From assembly GCA_022482495.1 (NCBI GenBank), contig JAKVPA010000002.1:186001-250000 (forward strand): 64,000 nucleotides of DNA. Direction: 5' to 3'. The notes under the pieces were generated by a model. That model was not told the DNA's origin. It worked only from the letters and a program-made list of their open reading frames with translations, and made no database searches. The stretch is from Sphaerochaeta sp. (GTDB lineage: Bacteria; Spirochaetota; Spirochaetia; Sphaerochaetales; Sphaerochaetaceae). Both the position numbers and the translations under genes were made by a program. Below are positions 36,092-44,445 of the stretch, piece after piece. Every line of letters begins with the position of its first letter. Position 1 is the first letter of the stretch.

Positions 36092-36925
36092 ATGCTTGAT
36101 GTAGAGAAACTCAAACAACAGGCGCTGGAGATCCGCAAGCTGACCATCATGGAGATCGGTCATTTCGGCTCCGGGCACATCGGCGGCAGCATGTCCATCG
36201 TCGAACTGCTGACCTACCTGTATTACTATGAGATGCGTATCGATCCGAAAAACCCCAAGAAAGAGGACCGTGACCGGTTCGTCTGCAGCAAGGGGCATGC
36301 CGGCCCGGCCGTCTACGCCACCCTTGCCAGCAAAGGATATTTTCCGCAGGAGCTTTTGATGACGCTCAACCAGGGCGGAACCAAGCTTCCGTCCCACTGC
36401 GACATGACCAAGACCCCGGGCATCGACTTCACCGGAGGCTCGCTGGGGCAGGGGATCAGCGCGGCGGTGGGCATCGCCCTGGGACAGAAGATCAAACACA
36501 TCGACGCCCATACGTTCGTCGTCATCGGGGATGGCGAGAGCCAGGAAGGCGAAGTGTGGGAGGCGGCGGAGACGGCTGCCCAGTGGAAGCTGGACAATCT
36601 GATCGCCTTCACCGACTTCAACCGCCTGCAGCTGGACGGTCCGACGGAGGACATCGTCTCGATGGACAACATCGACGCGCGGTGGCTCGGGTTCGGCTGG
36701 CATGTGCAGCGGATCTGCGGCCATGATTTCCGCCAGATCGATGACGCCGTGCGTCACGCCAAGGCGGAGCCGGGACGGCCGCACATGATCATCATGGACA
36801 CACAGAAATCCCATGGGTACATCCCTGGTGAGAACAGTACGAAGAACCACAGCATGGCGTTCAATGAACAGCAGGCAAAAGAAGCCGTCGCCGCACTGTA
36901 CGCCCGGGAGGGGGTGAAAGCATGA
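36092..36925 (+). CDS. Transketolase, N-terminal subunit
   Basis: This 277-residue subunit binds the diphosphate of thiamine diphosphate in the non-oxidative pentose phosphate pathway. Motifs include GHFGSGHIGGSMSIVELL near residue 24, SKGHAGPAVYA and the ThDP motif GDGESQEGEVWEAAE near residue 148. The split two-gene form is common in anaerobes and archaea. AGAGGAG precedes the ATG at 36092. It overlaps the C-terminal subunit by 4 bases. It processes the xylulose 5-phosphate made by xylB. Confidence 0.93.
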   Translation: MLDVEKLKQQALEIRKLTIMEIGHFGSGHIGGSMSIVELLTYLYYYEMRIDPKNPKKEDRDRFVCSKGHAGPAVYATLASKGYFPQELLMTLNQGGTKLPSHCDMTKTPGIDFTGGSLGQGISAAVGIALGQKIKHIDAHTFVVIGDGESQEGEVWEAAETAAQWKLDNLIAFTDFNRLQLDGPTEDIVSMDNIDARWLGFGWHVQRICGHDFRQIDDAVRHAKAEPGRPHMIIMDTQKSHGYIPGENSTKNHSMAFNEQQAKEAVAALYAREGVKA

Positions 36926-37872
36926 GAGACACCAAAGACATTCCGTTTATGCGTGACGCCCTGATGGCGTCGGTCAATGACCTTGCCGCGGAGCACAAGG
37001 AGATCGTCTTTCTGGACGCCGACCTCTCCTCCTGCATCGGGAGCACCAGCTTCCAGAAGCTGTACCCCGACCGGTTCTACAACTGTGGCATCGCCGAAGC
37101 CAACATGGTCGCCGTGGCGGCGGGCCTCTCCTCGATGGGTCTGGTTCCGTTCGTCCACAGCTTCGGCTGCTTCGCCAGCCGGCGTGCGTTCGACCAGTTC
37201 TACATCTCCGTCGGCTATGCCCACCAGGTGATCCACCTGATCGGCAGCGATCCCGGCGTGCTGGCCCAGTACAACGGCGGCACCCACATGCCGTTTGAGG
37301 ACATCGGCCTGATGCGCCAGGTCCCCGGGGTGATCATCATCGACCCCAGTGACAAGCAGAGCATGTACGAGCTGACCCGGCAGGTGTACGAGAGCGGAAA
37401 AATCTCCTACACCCGCTCCGGCCGGAAGACCAACACCTACCGCTATCCTGTCGGGACGACGGAGATCAAGCTGGGCAAGGGCATTGTCCTGTCCGAGGGG
37501 GAGGACCTTGGCATCTTCGCCACCGGTGAGGTGATGGTCAACGCCGCAACCGAAGCGGTGAAGCTCCTGGCGGAGAAGGGCATCAAGGCGACGCTGGTTG
37601 ACCTGCATACCATCCGGCCGCTGGACACCGATCTGGTTTCCAAGGTTGCCGCCAAGACAGGCCGCATTCTGGTCTGTGAGAACGGCCGCTATCCTGGCGG
37701 CGTCGGCGAGGAGATCGCCGCGTACCTGGCAAAGACCAACCCGGTGAAGATGGATTTCGTCAATGTCGGCGAGGAATTCGGTGAGGTGGGGACGCTTTCC
37801 TACCTGACCGGACGGTTCGGATTCACCGCGCCGCACATCGCTGAAGTCGCCGAAGCGCTGGCCAAGCGCTGA
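36922..37872 (+). CDS. Transketolase, C-terminal subunit
   Basis: This 316-residue subunit completes transketolase. It holds the pyrimidine-binding domain (CGIAEANMVAVAAGLSSMGL, with the catalytic Glu, near residue 56) and the C-terminal domain (VDLHTIRPLDTDLV). The ATG overlaps the upstream stop. A terminator follows. No pentose phosphate isomerase gene is adjacent. The transaldolase-like gene at 50525 could serve the same pathway. Confidence 0.93.
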   Translation: MRDTKDIPFMRDALMASVNDLAAEHKEIVFLDADLSSCIGSTSFQKLYPDRFYNCGIAEANMVAVAAGLSSMGLVPFVHSFGCFASRRAFDQFYISVGYAHQVIHLIGSDPGVLAQYNGGTHMPFEDIGLMRQVPGVIIIDPSDKQSMYELTRQVYESGKISYTRSGRKTNTYRYPVGTTEIKLGKGIVLSEGEDLGIFATGEVMVNAATEAVKLLAEKGIKATLVDLHTIRPLDTDLVSKVAAKTGRILVCENGRYPGGVGEEIAAYLAKTNPVKMDFVNVGEEFGEVGTLSYLTGRFGFTAPHIAEVAEALAKR

Positions 37873-37881
37873 TGACCACCA

Positions 37882-37910
37882 GCCCATGGGTATCCCCCAT
37901 GGGCCGTTTT
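37882..37910 (+). terminator. Terminator of the transketolase operon
   Basis: GCCCATGGG (37882-37890) and CCCATGGGC (37896-37904) form a 9-bp stem with a 5-base loop. CGTTTTAT follows. Confidence 0.8.
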
Positions 37911-37926
37911 ATATCCGGAGGAACAG

Positions 37927-38662
37927 ATGAAGGTGCAGTTGGAGACCATCCCGGTATGGGATGCCCTGAAGGCGGGTGGGGAATGCTTCCTCTGCGACCT
38001 GAAGGCGGAGAGTGAGGCGGATGCCGTACGGTTCTACCTGGGCCCGTCGGTGATGAACCCGGAAACCCGGGTGAAGGTCAATGAGAACGGATTCTGTCCC
38101 CGTCACTTTGAGGCGTTGATCGCCGCAGGCAAACCGCAGGGACTTGGCCTGATGGCCGAGACCTACCTGGAGGCGGACCGCGCCGCCTGGAAAGCCTCGC
38201 TGGAAGGACTTCTTTCCGCCAAGGCGGGCCGGAAGCTGGACAAGGCGGTGGAAGGCGTTCGGCAAAGCGGTCGCGTCCCGCGCCCCCCACTGCCTGATCT
38301 GCCACCAGATCGAGGAGCGGGAGGTCCGGTACCTGTACACCACGGCCAGTCTGTTCGGGTCGGACCCGGAATTCCGCGACGCCCTTGCCCATTCCAAAGG
38401 GTTCTGCATCCCCCATTTCCAACGGCTCCTCACCATTTCCCGCGACGCGCTCTCTCCCGCCGACCGCGCCTCGTTCGTCCATCTGATCACCCAGGTGGAG
38501 ATGGACAACCTCACCAGACTGCAGGGAGAGGTGACCTGGATGACGGAGAAGTACAAGACGGAGAACTTCGACAAACCGTGGAACGGGTGCGAGGATGCCC
38601 AGAAGCGGGTCGTTCGGAAGCTTGTCGGTCATGCAAGGGAATTTGTTAAAACTGAAGAATAA
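37927..38662 (+). CDS. DUF6062-like protein with two CxxC motifs, frameshifted
   Basis: I recognise this only as a cysteine-rich protein resembling the DUF6062 family. The N-terminal part has CFLCDLKAESEADAVRFYL and FCPRHF. After an extra base near 38252 the frame continues with CLICHQIEEREVRYLY and FCIPHFQRLL. The corrected protein has 244 residues and ends in REFVKTEE. The two halves repeat the pattern CxxC followed about 60-75 residues later by FCxxHF, so each half may bind a metal ion. No membrane segment or signal is present. It follows the transketolase terminator after 16 bases, with GGAGGAAC as its ribosome site. Confidence 0.7.
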
Positions 38663-38820
38663 TATTCCTATTAATCTTATATTATTACCGTATTCACATT
38701 ATTAAGCGTTTTAATCGAGAAGTTAGCAACAATTTTCTTGAAATGTTCACATTACTTTGTAAGACTCTTGAAACTTTTTGGGGAACTTCGTATACCAAAA
38801 AGCGTAAGGAGAACGAAGCT
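38663..38820 (+). promoter_or_regulatory. AT-rich promoter region of adhE
   Basis: This 158-base gap is very AT-rich. A plausible promoter is TTGAAA...TAAGAC near 38738-38765. TTGAAATGTTCACATT in the same place loosely resembles a Rex redox-repressor site (TTGTGA-type halves), but the match is weak. GTAAGGAG precedes the adhE ATG. Confidence 0.35.
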
Positions 38821-41484
38821 ATGGGAACGGAACAAACGGAACGCTTTGAAGGTCAGAACGAGCTGGAGGCTTTGATCCAGAAGGTCAAGCGGGCCCAGGT
38901 GCTGTACGCCTCGTATTCCCAGGAGAAGGTGGATGCCATTTTCCGGGCGGCGGCCATTGCGGCGAACAACGCCCGCATCTCGCTGGCGCAGGATGCCGTC
39001 CAGGAGACGGGCATGGGCATCGTGGAAGACAAGGTCATCAAGAACCACTTCGCCGCCGAATACATTTTCCATAAGTACAAGGACGACAAGACCTGCGGAA
39101 TCATCGAGGAAGACGAGGGTTTCGGCATCGAGAAGATCGCCGAACCCAAAGGGGTGATCTGCGGCATCATTCCGACGACCAACCCCACCTCCACGGCGAT
39201 CTTCAAATCGTTGATCTCCCTGAAGACCCGCAACGCCATCATCTTCTCCCCCCATCCCCGGGCGAAGAAATGCACCTGTGACGCCGCGCGCATCGTGCGG
39301 GACGCCGCCGTGGCTGCGGGAGCGCCGGAAGACATCATCGGCTGGATCGAACAACCGACGATGGAGAAGACCGACTATCTGATGACCCATCCGCTGATCA
39401 ATCTGATCCTGGCCACCGGGGGGCCGGGCATGGTCAAGGCGGCCTATTCCTCCGGGAAACCTGCCATCGGCGTCGGAGCGGGGAACACCCCGGCGCTTTT
39501 GGACAAGAGCTGCAACATCAAGATGGCCGTCGCCTCCATCTTGATGTCCAAGACGTTCGACAACGGCGTGGTGTGCGCTTCCGAACAATCCATCATCTGC
39601 CACAAGGACATCTACGACGAAGTGAAGAAGGAGCTGGCAGCCCAGGGGGCCCACTTCCTGAACAACCAGGAACTGGACAAGCTCCGCGCGGTGATCATCG
39701 ACCCCAAGCGGGGGACGGTGAGCCCGGCGATCGTCGGACAGCCGGCATGGAAGATCGCCGAAGTGGCCGGTTTCTCCGTTCCCAAGGACACCAAGGTGTT
39801 GATCGGGGAGGTGACCCGCATCGAGGCGGACGAACCGTTCGCCCATGAGAAACTCTCTCCGGTGCTTGCCATGTACCGGTGCGACAACTTCGGTTCCGGC
39901 ACCGACATGGCCGTCCATTTGATCGCCCTGGGAGGCTTTGGCCACACCAGCGTGCTGTACGTGGATGAAAAGGAACAGGACAAGATCGAGGCGTTCGGCA
40001 AGGCGGCCAAGACCAGCCGGGTGCTGGTCAACATGCCGGCCAGCCAGGGAGCCATCGGGGACATCTACAACTTCCGTCTGGAACCCAGCCTGACGTTGGG
40101 ATGCGGCAGCTGGGGCAACAACTCCGTATCGGAGAACGTCGGACCGAAACATCTGCTGAACATCAAGACGGTAGCCGCCAGGAGGGAAAACATGCTGTGG
40201 TTCAAATTGCCTCCCAAAGTATACTTCAAATACGGATGCCTGCCCGTCGCGCTGCAGGAACTCGCCGGACGAAAGAAGGCGTTCATCGTCACGGACAGCT
40301 TCCTGTTCGGCAGCGGAATGATCGACAAGGTGACCAAACCGCTGGTGAAGATGGGCATCGAGTGCGAGGTGTTCCACCAGGTGAAGCCCGATCCCACGCT
40401 GGGGACGATCAACACGGCACTGGGGTTGGTCAACGCGTTCCATCCCGACATCTTCATCGCCGTCGGTGGCGGTTCCCCGATGGACGCGGCGAAGATCCTC
40501 TGGCTTCTGTACGAGCACCCCGAGGTGAAGTTCGACGGGCTGGCGCTCCGGTTCATGGATATCCGCAAGCGTATCTACGCGTTCCCCCACATGGGGGAGA
40601 AGGCCAAGCTGGTCTGCATCCCGACGACCAGCGGCACGGGATCGGAAGTGACGCCGTTCGCCATCATCACCGATGAGAATACCGGCATGAAGTACGCCAT
40701 CGCCGATTACGCGCTCACGCCGTCCATGGCGATCGTCGATTCGGAACTGGCCATGGGACAGCCCAAGTCGCTGACCGCCTCCTGCGGCATCGACGTGCTG
40801 ACCCACGCCCTGGAGGCGCTTGCCTCCAGCATGTCCACCGACTACACCAACGGTCTTGCGCTGGAAGCCGCCCGGGTGATCTTCAAATACCTGCCGGCCG
40901 CCTATGCCGACGGGACGGACCGCAAGGCACGGGAAAAGGTGCACAACGCCTCGACGATGGCCGGCATGGCGTTCGCCAACGCGTTCCTCGGATTGTGCCA
41001 TTCCATGGCCCACAAGCTCGGCGCCCAGTTCCATGTTCCTCATGGGATGGCCAACGGCCTGCTTCTGACCAACATCATCCGGTTCAACGCCAACGACAAC
41101 CCGACCAAACAGGCTGCGTTCCCCCAGTATGAGTTCCCCTCGGTGGTCTCCCGGTATGCCCGTGCGGCGGACTACATCGCCATGGCGGTCAACGACCAGA
41201 AGAATACGCCGTACGTGGTGACCAAACCGGGCATGACGATGGAACAGAAGGTCGAGGCCTTGATCGCAGGCATCGAAGCGTTGAAGAAGGTGCTGAACAT
41301 CCCGCCGTCCATCAAGGAATGGGGGGTGGATGAGAAGGAGTTCCTGGACGCGGTGGATGAACTGTCGGTGAAGGCGTTCGACGACCAGTGCACCGGAACC
41401 AACCCCCGCTATCCGTTGATCAGCCAGATCAAGGCGCTGTACCTTGACAGCTACTACGGCAGGGCCTGGCACGAAGAGGCGTGA
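38821..41484 (+). CDS. adhE: Bifunctional acetaldehyde-CoA/alcohol dehydrogenase AdhE
   Basis: AdhE reduces acetyl-CoA to acetaldehyde and then to ethanol, using NADH, during fermentation. The 887-residue protein has an aldehyde dehydrogenase domain (residues 1-440; catalytic Cys in NGVVCASEQS near residue 248). An iron-dependent alcohol dehydrogenase domain follows (about 455-887), with FIAVGGGSPMDAAKILW and iron ligands in GLCHSMAHKLGAQFHVPHG. Length is usual for the family. I chose the ATG at 38821 over an upstream in-frame ATG at 38743 because AAGGAG precedes it. The gene is monocistronic. Confidence 0.97.
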   Translation: MGTEQTERFEGQNELEALIQKVKRAQVLYASYSQEKVDAIFRAAAIAANNARISLAQDAVQETGMGIVEDKVIKNHFAAEYIFHKYKDDKTCGIIEEDEGFGIEKIAEPKGVICGIIPTTNPTSTAIFKSLISLKTRNAIIFSPHPRAKKCTCDAARIVRDAAVAAGAPEDIIGWIEQPTMEKTDYLMTHPLINLILATGGPGMVKAAYSSGKPAIGVGAGNTPALLDKSCNIKMAVASILMSKTFDNGVVCASEQSIICHKDIYDEVKKELAAQGAHFLNNQELDKLRAVIIDPKRGTVSPAIVGQPAWKIAEVAGFSVPKDTKVLIGEVTRIEADEPFAHEKLSPVLAMYRCDNFGSGTDMAVHLIALGGFGHTSVLYVDEKEQDKIEAFGKAAKTSRVLVNMPASQGAIGDIYNFRLEPSLTLGCGSWGNNSVSENVGPKHLLNIKTVAARRENMLWFKLPPKVYFKYGCLPVALQELAGRKKAFIVTDSFLFGSGMIDKVTKPLVKMGIECEVFHQVKPDPTLGTINTALGLVNAFHPDIFIAVGGGSPMDAAKILWLLYEHPEVKFDGLALRFMDIRKRIYAFPHMGEKAKLVCIPTTSGTGSEVTPFAIITDENTGMKYAIADYALTPSMAIVDSELAMGQPKSLTASCGIDVLTHALEALASSMSTDYTNGLALEAARVIFKYLPAAYADGTDRKAREKVHNASTMAGMAFANAFLGLCHSMAHKLGAQFHVPHGMANGLLLTNIIRFNANDNPTKQAAFPQYEFPSVVSRYARAADYIAMAVNDQKNTPYVVTKPGMTMEQKVEALIAGIEALKKVLNIPPSIKEWGVDEKEFLDAVDELSVKAFDDQCTGTNPRYPLISQIKALYLDSYYGRAWHEEA

Positions 41485-41488
41485 GCTG

Positions 41489-42061
41489 TTACGTTTCTGA
41501 TTTCCGTTTTCGGGGCCGCGGCCTGAGCAAGGTCAACTGGCCCCCTTCTTTGTCTTCCCGGATCCGTTGCATCTGCAGGCGGGACGCCTTCAGGGAGCTG
41601 TCGTAGTGGTAGTAGTCCATCGTTTCCCGGTCGACCCGGTAGATCAACTGGTACGGCTTTCCGGGAAGGAACGCCACGGCCAGCGTCAGCTGGCGGGGGG
41701 CGTACATTCCCTTCAGGAGCAAGGCCTGCTTGGCGGTGATGTAGTCATCGTACAGCATCACCGTCATGGCGGTCTTTCCCGCCCGGTCATGCAGGATGAT
41801 GTCGCTTTTCTCCGTCATCACATCAAAGACGAGATTCTTGGGAAACACCCGGTAGGACGGGGAGGTGTCGTCCACCGTCAACGACAGTTTCTCCCTGAGC
41901 TTCCGCTCCAGGTGTTCCGTCAGACGATGGGCGATGGCGGCCCGGTGTTTGGGCCGGGTGAACAGATAGGCGTCCGATGCGATCAAATCAGCGAGGGCGT
42001 CCTGGAAGACGTCGAACAGCACCATTGAGGTATACCGCGCATCGGAGCCGAAGTGTTCCAT
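41489..42061 (-). CDS. Conserved hypothetical protein
   Basis: I do not recognise this 190-residue protein. No signal peptide, membrane segment or cysteine motif is visible. A predicted alpha/beta region (LVFDVMTEKSDIILHDRAGK, then AMTVMLYDDYITAKQALLLK) resembles restriction-like or nuclease-like folds in its alternating pattern, but no catalytic motif is clear. The C-terminus is very basic (RPRPRKRKSET), suggesting nucleic acid contact. The start is taken at 42061, where it overlaps the OsmC stop as TGATG, so the two are translationally coupled. It is convergent with adhE with a gap of 4 bases. Confidence 0.65.
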   Translation of the reverse strand: MEHFGSDARYTSMVLFDVFQDALADLIASDAYLFTRPKHRAAIAHRLTEHLERKLREKLSLTVDDTSPSYRVFPKNLVFDVMTEKSDIILHDRAGKTAMTVMLYDDYITAKQALLLKGMYAPRQLTLAVAFLPGKPYQLIYRVDRETMDYYHYDSSLKASRLQMQRIREDKEGGQLTLLRPRPRKRKSET

Positions 42062-42447
42062 CAGGCGAATTCCACCGTCCATTCCATCGTGGCCACCTTG
42101 GCGATGGTGTTGTAGATGGAACAGTTGTGCGTCGCCTTCTCAAACGCCTTGGTGAAAAGCTGGGCGTCGGAGGCACCGGTGACGGTGACGTGGATGTCCA
42201 CGCTCTTCAGCCACGTGGGGATTTCATCCCGCTTGACGCCGTGGGTCTGGAAGCTCATGTGCTCCCAACCGACGTGCATTTCCTTCGCGATGTCCTTGAA
42301 CGTCATGAACAGGCATCCGCTCAAGGCCCCGAGCAGATACTCGTACGGGCCGGTGGTCGGCGTGTACGCGTACGCGTCCCCGGAAGGGGTGGTGAACTGG
42401 TAATGGTCCGGCACGAAATCGGCACGGACGGATCTTTCTTGGCTCAT
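42061..42447 (-). CDS. OsmC/Ohr-family protein
   Basis: This 128-residue cytosolic protein of the OsmC fold usually reduces organic hydroperoxides with a pair of cysteines. One cysteine is seen in LSGCLFMTFKDIA (near residue 40) and the second in KATHNCSIYNTIAKV (near residue 108), at the family positions. The protein is shorter than classical OsmC and resembles the YhfA-like branch. It is coupled to the downstream hypothetical gene. Confidence 0.85.
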   Translation of the reverse strand: MSQERSVRADFVPDHYQFTTPSGDAYAYTPTTGPYEYLLGALSGCLFMTFKDIAKEMHVGWEHMSFQTHGVKRDEIPTWLKSVDIHVTVTGASDAQLFTKAFEKATHNCSIYNTIAKVATMEWTVEFA

Positions 42448-42491
42448 GGCTGTATCATAGCCTGTTTTTGACGGGAATTCCAGCGGATATC

Positions 42492-42520
42492 AAAACGGGA
42501 CTCCGTTGGGGAGTCCCGTT
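42492..42520 (-). terminator. Terminator of aspS
   Basis: AACGGGACTCC pairs with GGAGTCCCGTT over 11 bases with a 5-base loop. On the minus strand it ends in TTTTG. It lies 8 bases after the aspS stop. Confidence 0.78.
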
Positions 42521-42527
42521 CTTCAAA

Positions 42528-44378
42528 TCACGCTTTGTCTTTGGCCGGAGGCATCCGCACGGCGATGTTGTCCATGGTCAGTTGCGCCTCGTCCACCGGC
42601 GACGGGGAGTCATCCATCGAGCAGACCCCCACCGTGTTCTTGGGGAACGCGATGACCTCGTGGATCGAGTTCTGCTCGCTGATGATCATCACCATCCGGT
42701 CGATGCCCGGGGCGATGCCGCCATGAGGAGGCGGTCCGTACTTGAAGGCGTCGAGCAGGAATCCGAAGGCCGCCTGGGCCTTCTCGTCCGGGTAGTTGCA
42801 GATGCGGAAGATCCGCTTCTGCAGCTCGATGTCATGAATACGAATCGAACCGCTGGCGCATTCATACCCGTTGCACACCATGTCGTACAGGTCTCCGATC
42901 ACCGCACCGGGATCCTTCTCCAGCGTCGGGATGTACTCGGCCTGCGGCATGCTGAACATGTGGTGCGCCGCCTCCCAGTGACCTTCCTCCTCGTTGTACT
43001 CGAACAGCGGGAAGTCGATGATCCAGCAGAACGCGTAGGTGTGGGGCGGGATCAAATACAACTCTTTGCCAAGCCGGGAGCGGATGGCCCCCAGGCTTGC
43101 GCAGCACTTCTTCCAGTTCTCATGGGCGATGAACAACAGGAGGTCGCCTTCCTTGGCGTCAAAACGGGCGACCAGCTCGGACTCCAGGCCGGCAAGGTAC
43201 TTGGAGATGCCACCTGAGAGCGTCCCGTTGGCTCCGACCTTCGCCCAGGCAAGCCCTTTGGCCCCATAGGTCTTGGCCGTCTCTTCCAGGCTGTCGATGT
43301 ACTTGCGGGTGTACTCTTCCAGCGGCTTGTCCTTCGGACCGACGACCGCTTTCTTCTCCACCCGTTTCGGGTTGGGGGCGCAGATGGCCTTCACATGCCC
43401 TTTGGCCGCCAAAATGTCCTTGAACACGCCGAAGTTGGTCTTTGCGGCGAACTCGTCCATGTCCTGCATTTCCAGACCGAAGCGGAGATCCGGTTTGTCA
43501 CACCCGTAGGTGTTCATCGAATCGTACCATTTGATCCTCCGGAAATGTTCCGGAAGGTCGTAATGGACCACTTCCTTGAACACCTGGCCGAACAGCCGTT
43601 CCATCAGCAGCAGGACATCGTCCCGCTTGACGAAACTCATCTCGACGTCCAGCTGGGTGAACTCAAGTTGCCGGTCCCCCCGGGCATCCTCGTCACGGTA
43701 GCACCGCGCGATCTGGAAGTACTTGTCCATGCCGCCGACCATCAACAGCTGCTTGTACAGCTGGGGGCTTTGGGGAAGGGCGTAGAACTTGCCCGGCCAC
43801 AGGCGGCTGGGGACGATGAAGTCACGGGCACCTTCCGGGGTCTTGCGGACCAGCGTCGGCGTCTCGATCTCATAGAACCCTTCGTCGCACAGGAAATTCC
43901 GGATGGAATGGACGAACTCATGGCGAAGCCGGATGCGCTCCTGCATTCCCTGCGTCCTGAGATCCAGAAAGCGGTAGCGGAGCCGGAGATCCTCGTTGGG
44001 GACTTGATTGGGATCATCGATGCGGAACGGCAGGGGTTCGCACTTGGAGAGGATCTGGATCGTCTCGGCTTTCACCTCGACGTCTCCGGTCGGCATCTCC
44101 TTGTTGACCATGTCATCCGGGCGGAGCCGGACGATACCCTGGACGGCGATGCAGTACTCTTCCTTCAATTGCCCGGCCGTTTCCTGCAGTTCTGCCGGAG
44201 CGTCGTCATCGACGACCACCTGGGTCACTCCGTACCGGTCACGGAGGTTGATGAACGAGAGTGCGCCGTGGTTGCGGTCACGGAACACCCAGCCGTTCAG
44301 AATGACGGTCTTGCCGTTATCTTCCTTTCGCAACGCCCCGCAGGTTGTGGTGCGCTGCATGAACACTTCTTCTGACAT
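42528..44378 (-). CDS. aspS: Aspartyl-tRNA synthetase
   Basis: AspS is a class II synthetase of 616 residues for tRNA-Asp. The N-terminal anticodon-binding OB fold contains GWVFRDRNHGALSFINLRDR. The catalytic core has motif 2 (FQIARCYRDEDARGDRQLEF) and motif 3 (GGIAPGIDRMVM) at the C-terminus. The bacterial GAD insertion lies in between. The start is at 44378 (MSEEVFMQRTTTCG), with AGAGGG upstream. The ATG at 44360 is an alternative. The gene is single, downstream of carB on the same strand. Confidence 0.95.
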   Translation of the reverse strand: MSEEVFMQRTTTCGALRKEDNGKTVILNGWVFRDRNHGALSFINLRDRYGVTQVVVDDDAPAELQETAGQLKEEYCIAVQGIVRLRPDDMVNKEMPTGDVEVKAETIQILSKCEPLPFRIDDPNQVPNEDLRLRYRFLDLRTQGMQERIRLRHEFVHSIRNFLCDEGFYEIETPTLVRKTPEGARDFIVPSRLWPGKFYALPQSPQLYKQLLMVGGMDKYFQIARCYRDEDARGDRQLEFTQLDVEMSFVKRDDVLLLMERLFGQVFKEVVHYDLPEHFRRIKWYDSMNTYGCDKPDLRFGLEMQDMDEFAAKTNFGVFKDILAAKGHVKAICAPNPKRVEKKAVVGPKDKPLEEYTRKYIDSLEETAKTYGAKGLAWAKVGANGTLSGGISKYLAGLESELVARFDAKEGDLLLFIAHENWKKCCASLGAIRSRLGKELYLIPPHTYAFCWIIDFPLFEYNEEEGHWEAAHHMFSMPQAEYIPTLEKDPGAVIGDLYDMVCNGYECASGSIRIHDIELQKRIFRICNYPDEKAQAAFGFLLDAFKYGPPPHGGIAPGIDRMVMIISEQNSIHEVIAFPKNTVGVCSMDDSPSPVDEAQLTMDNIAVRMPPAKDKA

Positions 44379-44445
44379 GTATAACCCTCTTGCGAATGTT
44401 CCTACAGTGTATCCACAACCAGCGGAAAAAAGCAATCTCGAACCA

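Noticed and set aside
38738-38765. Rex operator before adhE
   Set aside because: Only one half resembles TTGTGA/TCACAA, so I mention it as a weak possibility and do not call a site.
38752-41472. 906-codon open frame antisense to adhE
   Set aside because: This is an artefact of GC-rich codon use. The sequence is low-complexity in His, Gly, Arg and Val, with no domain, while the plus strand encodes a clear AdhE.
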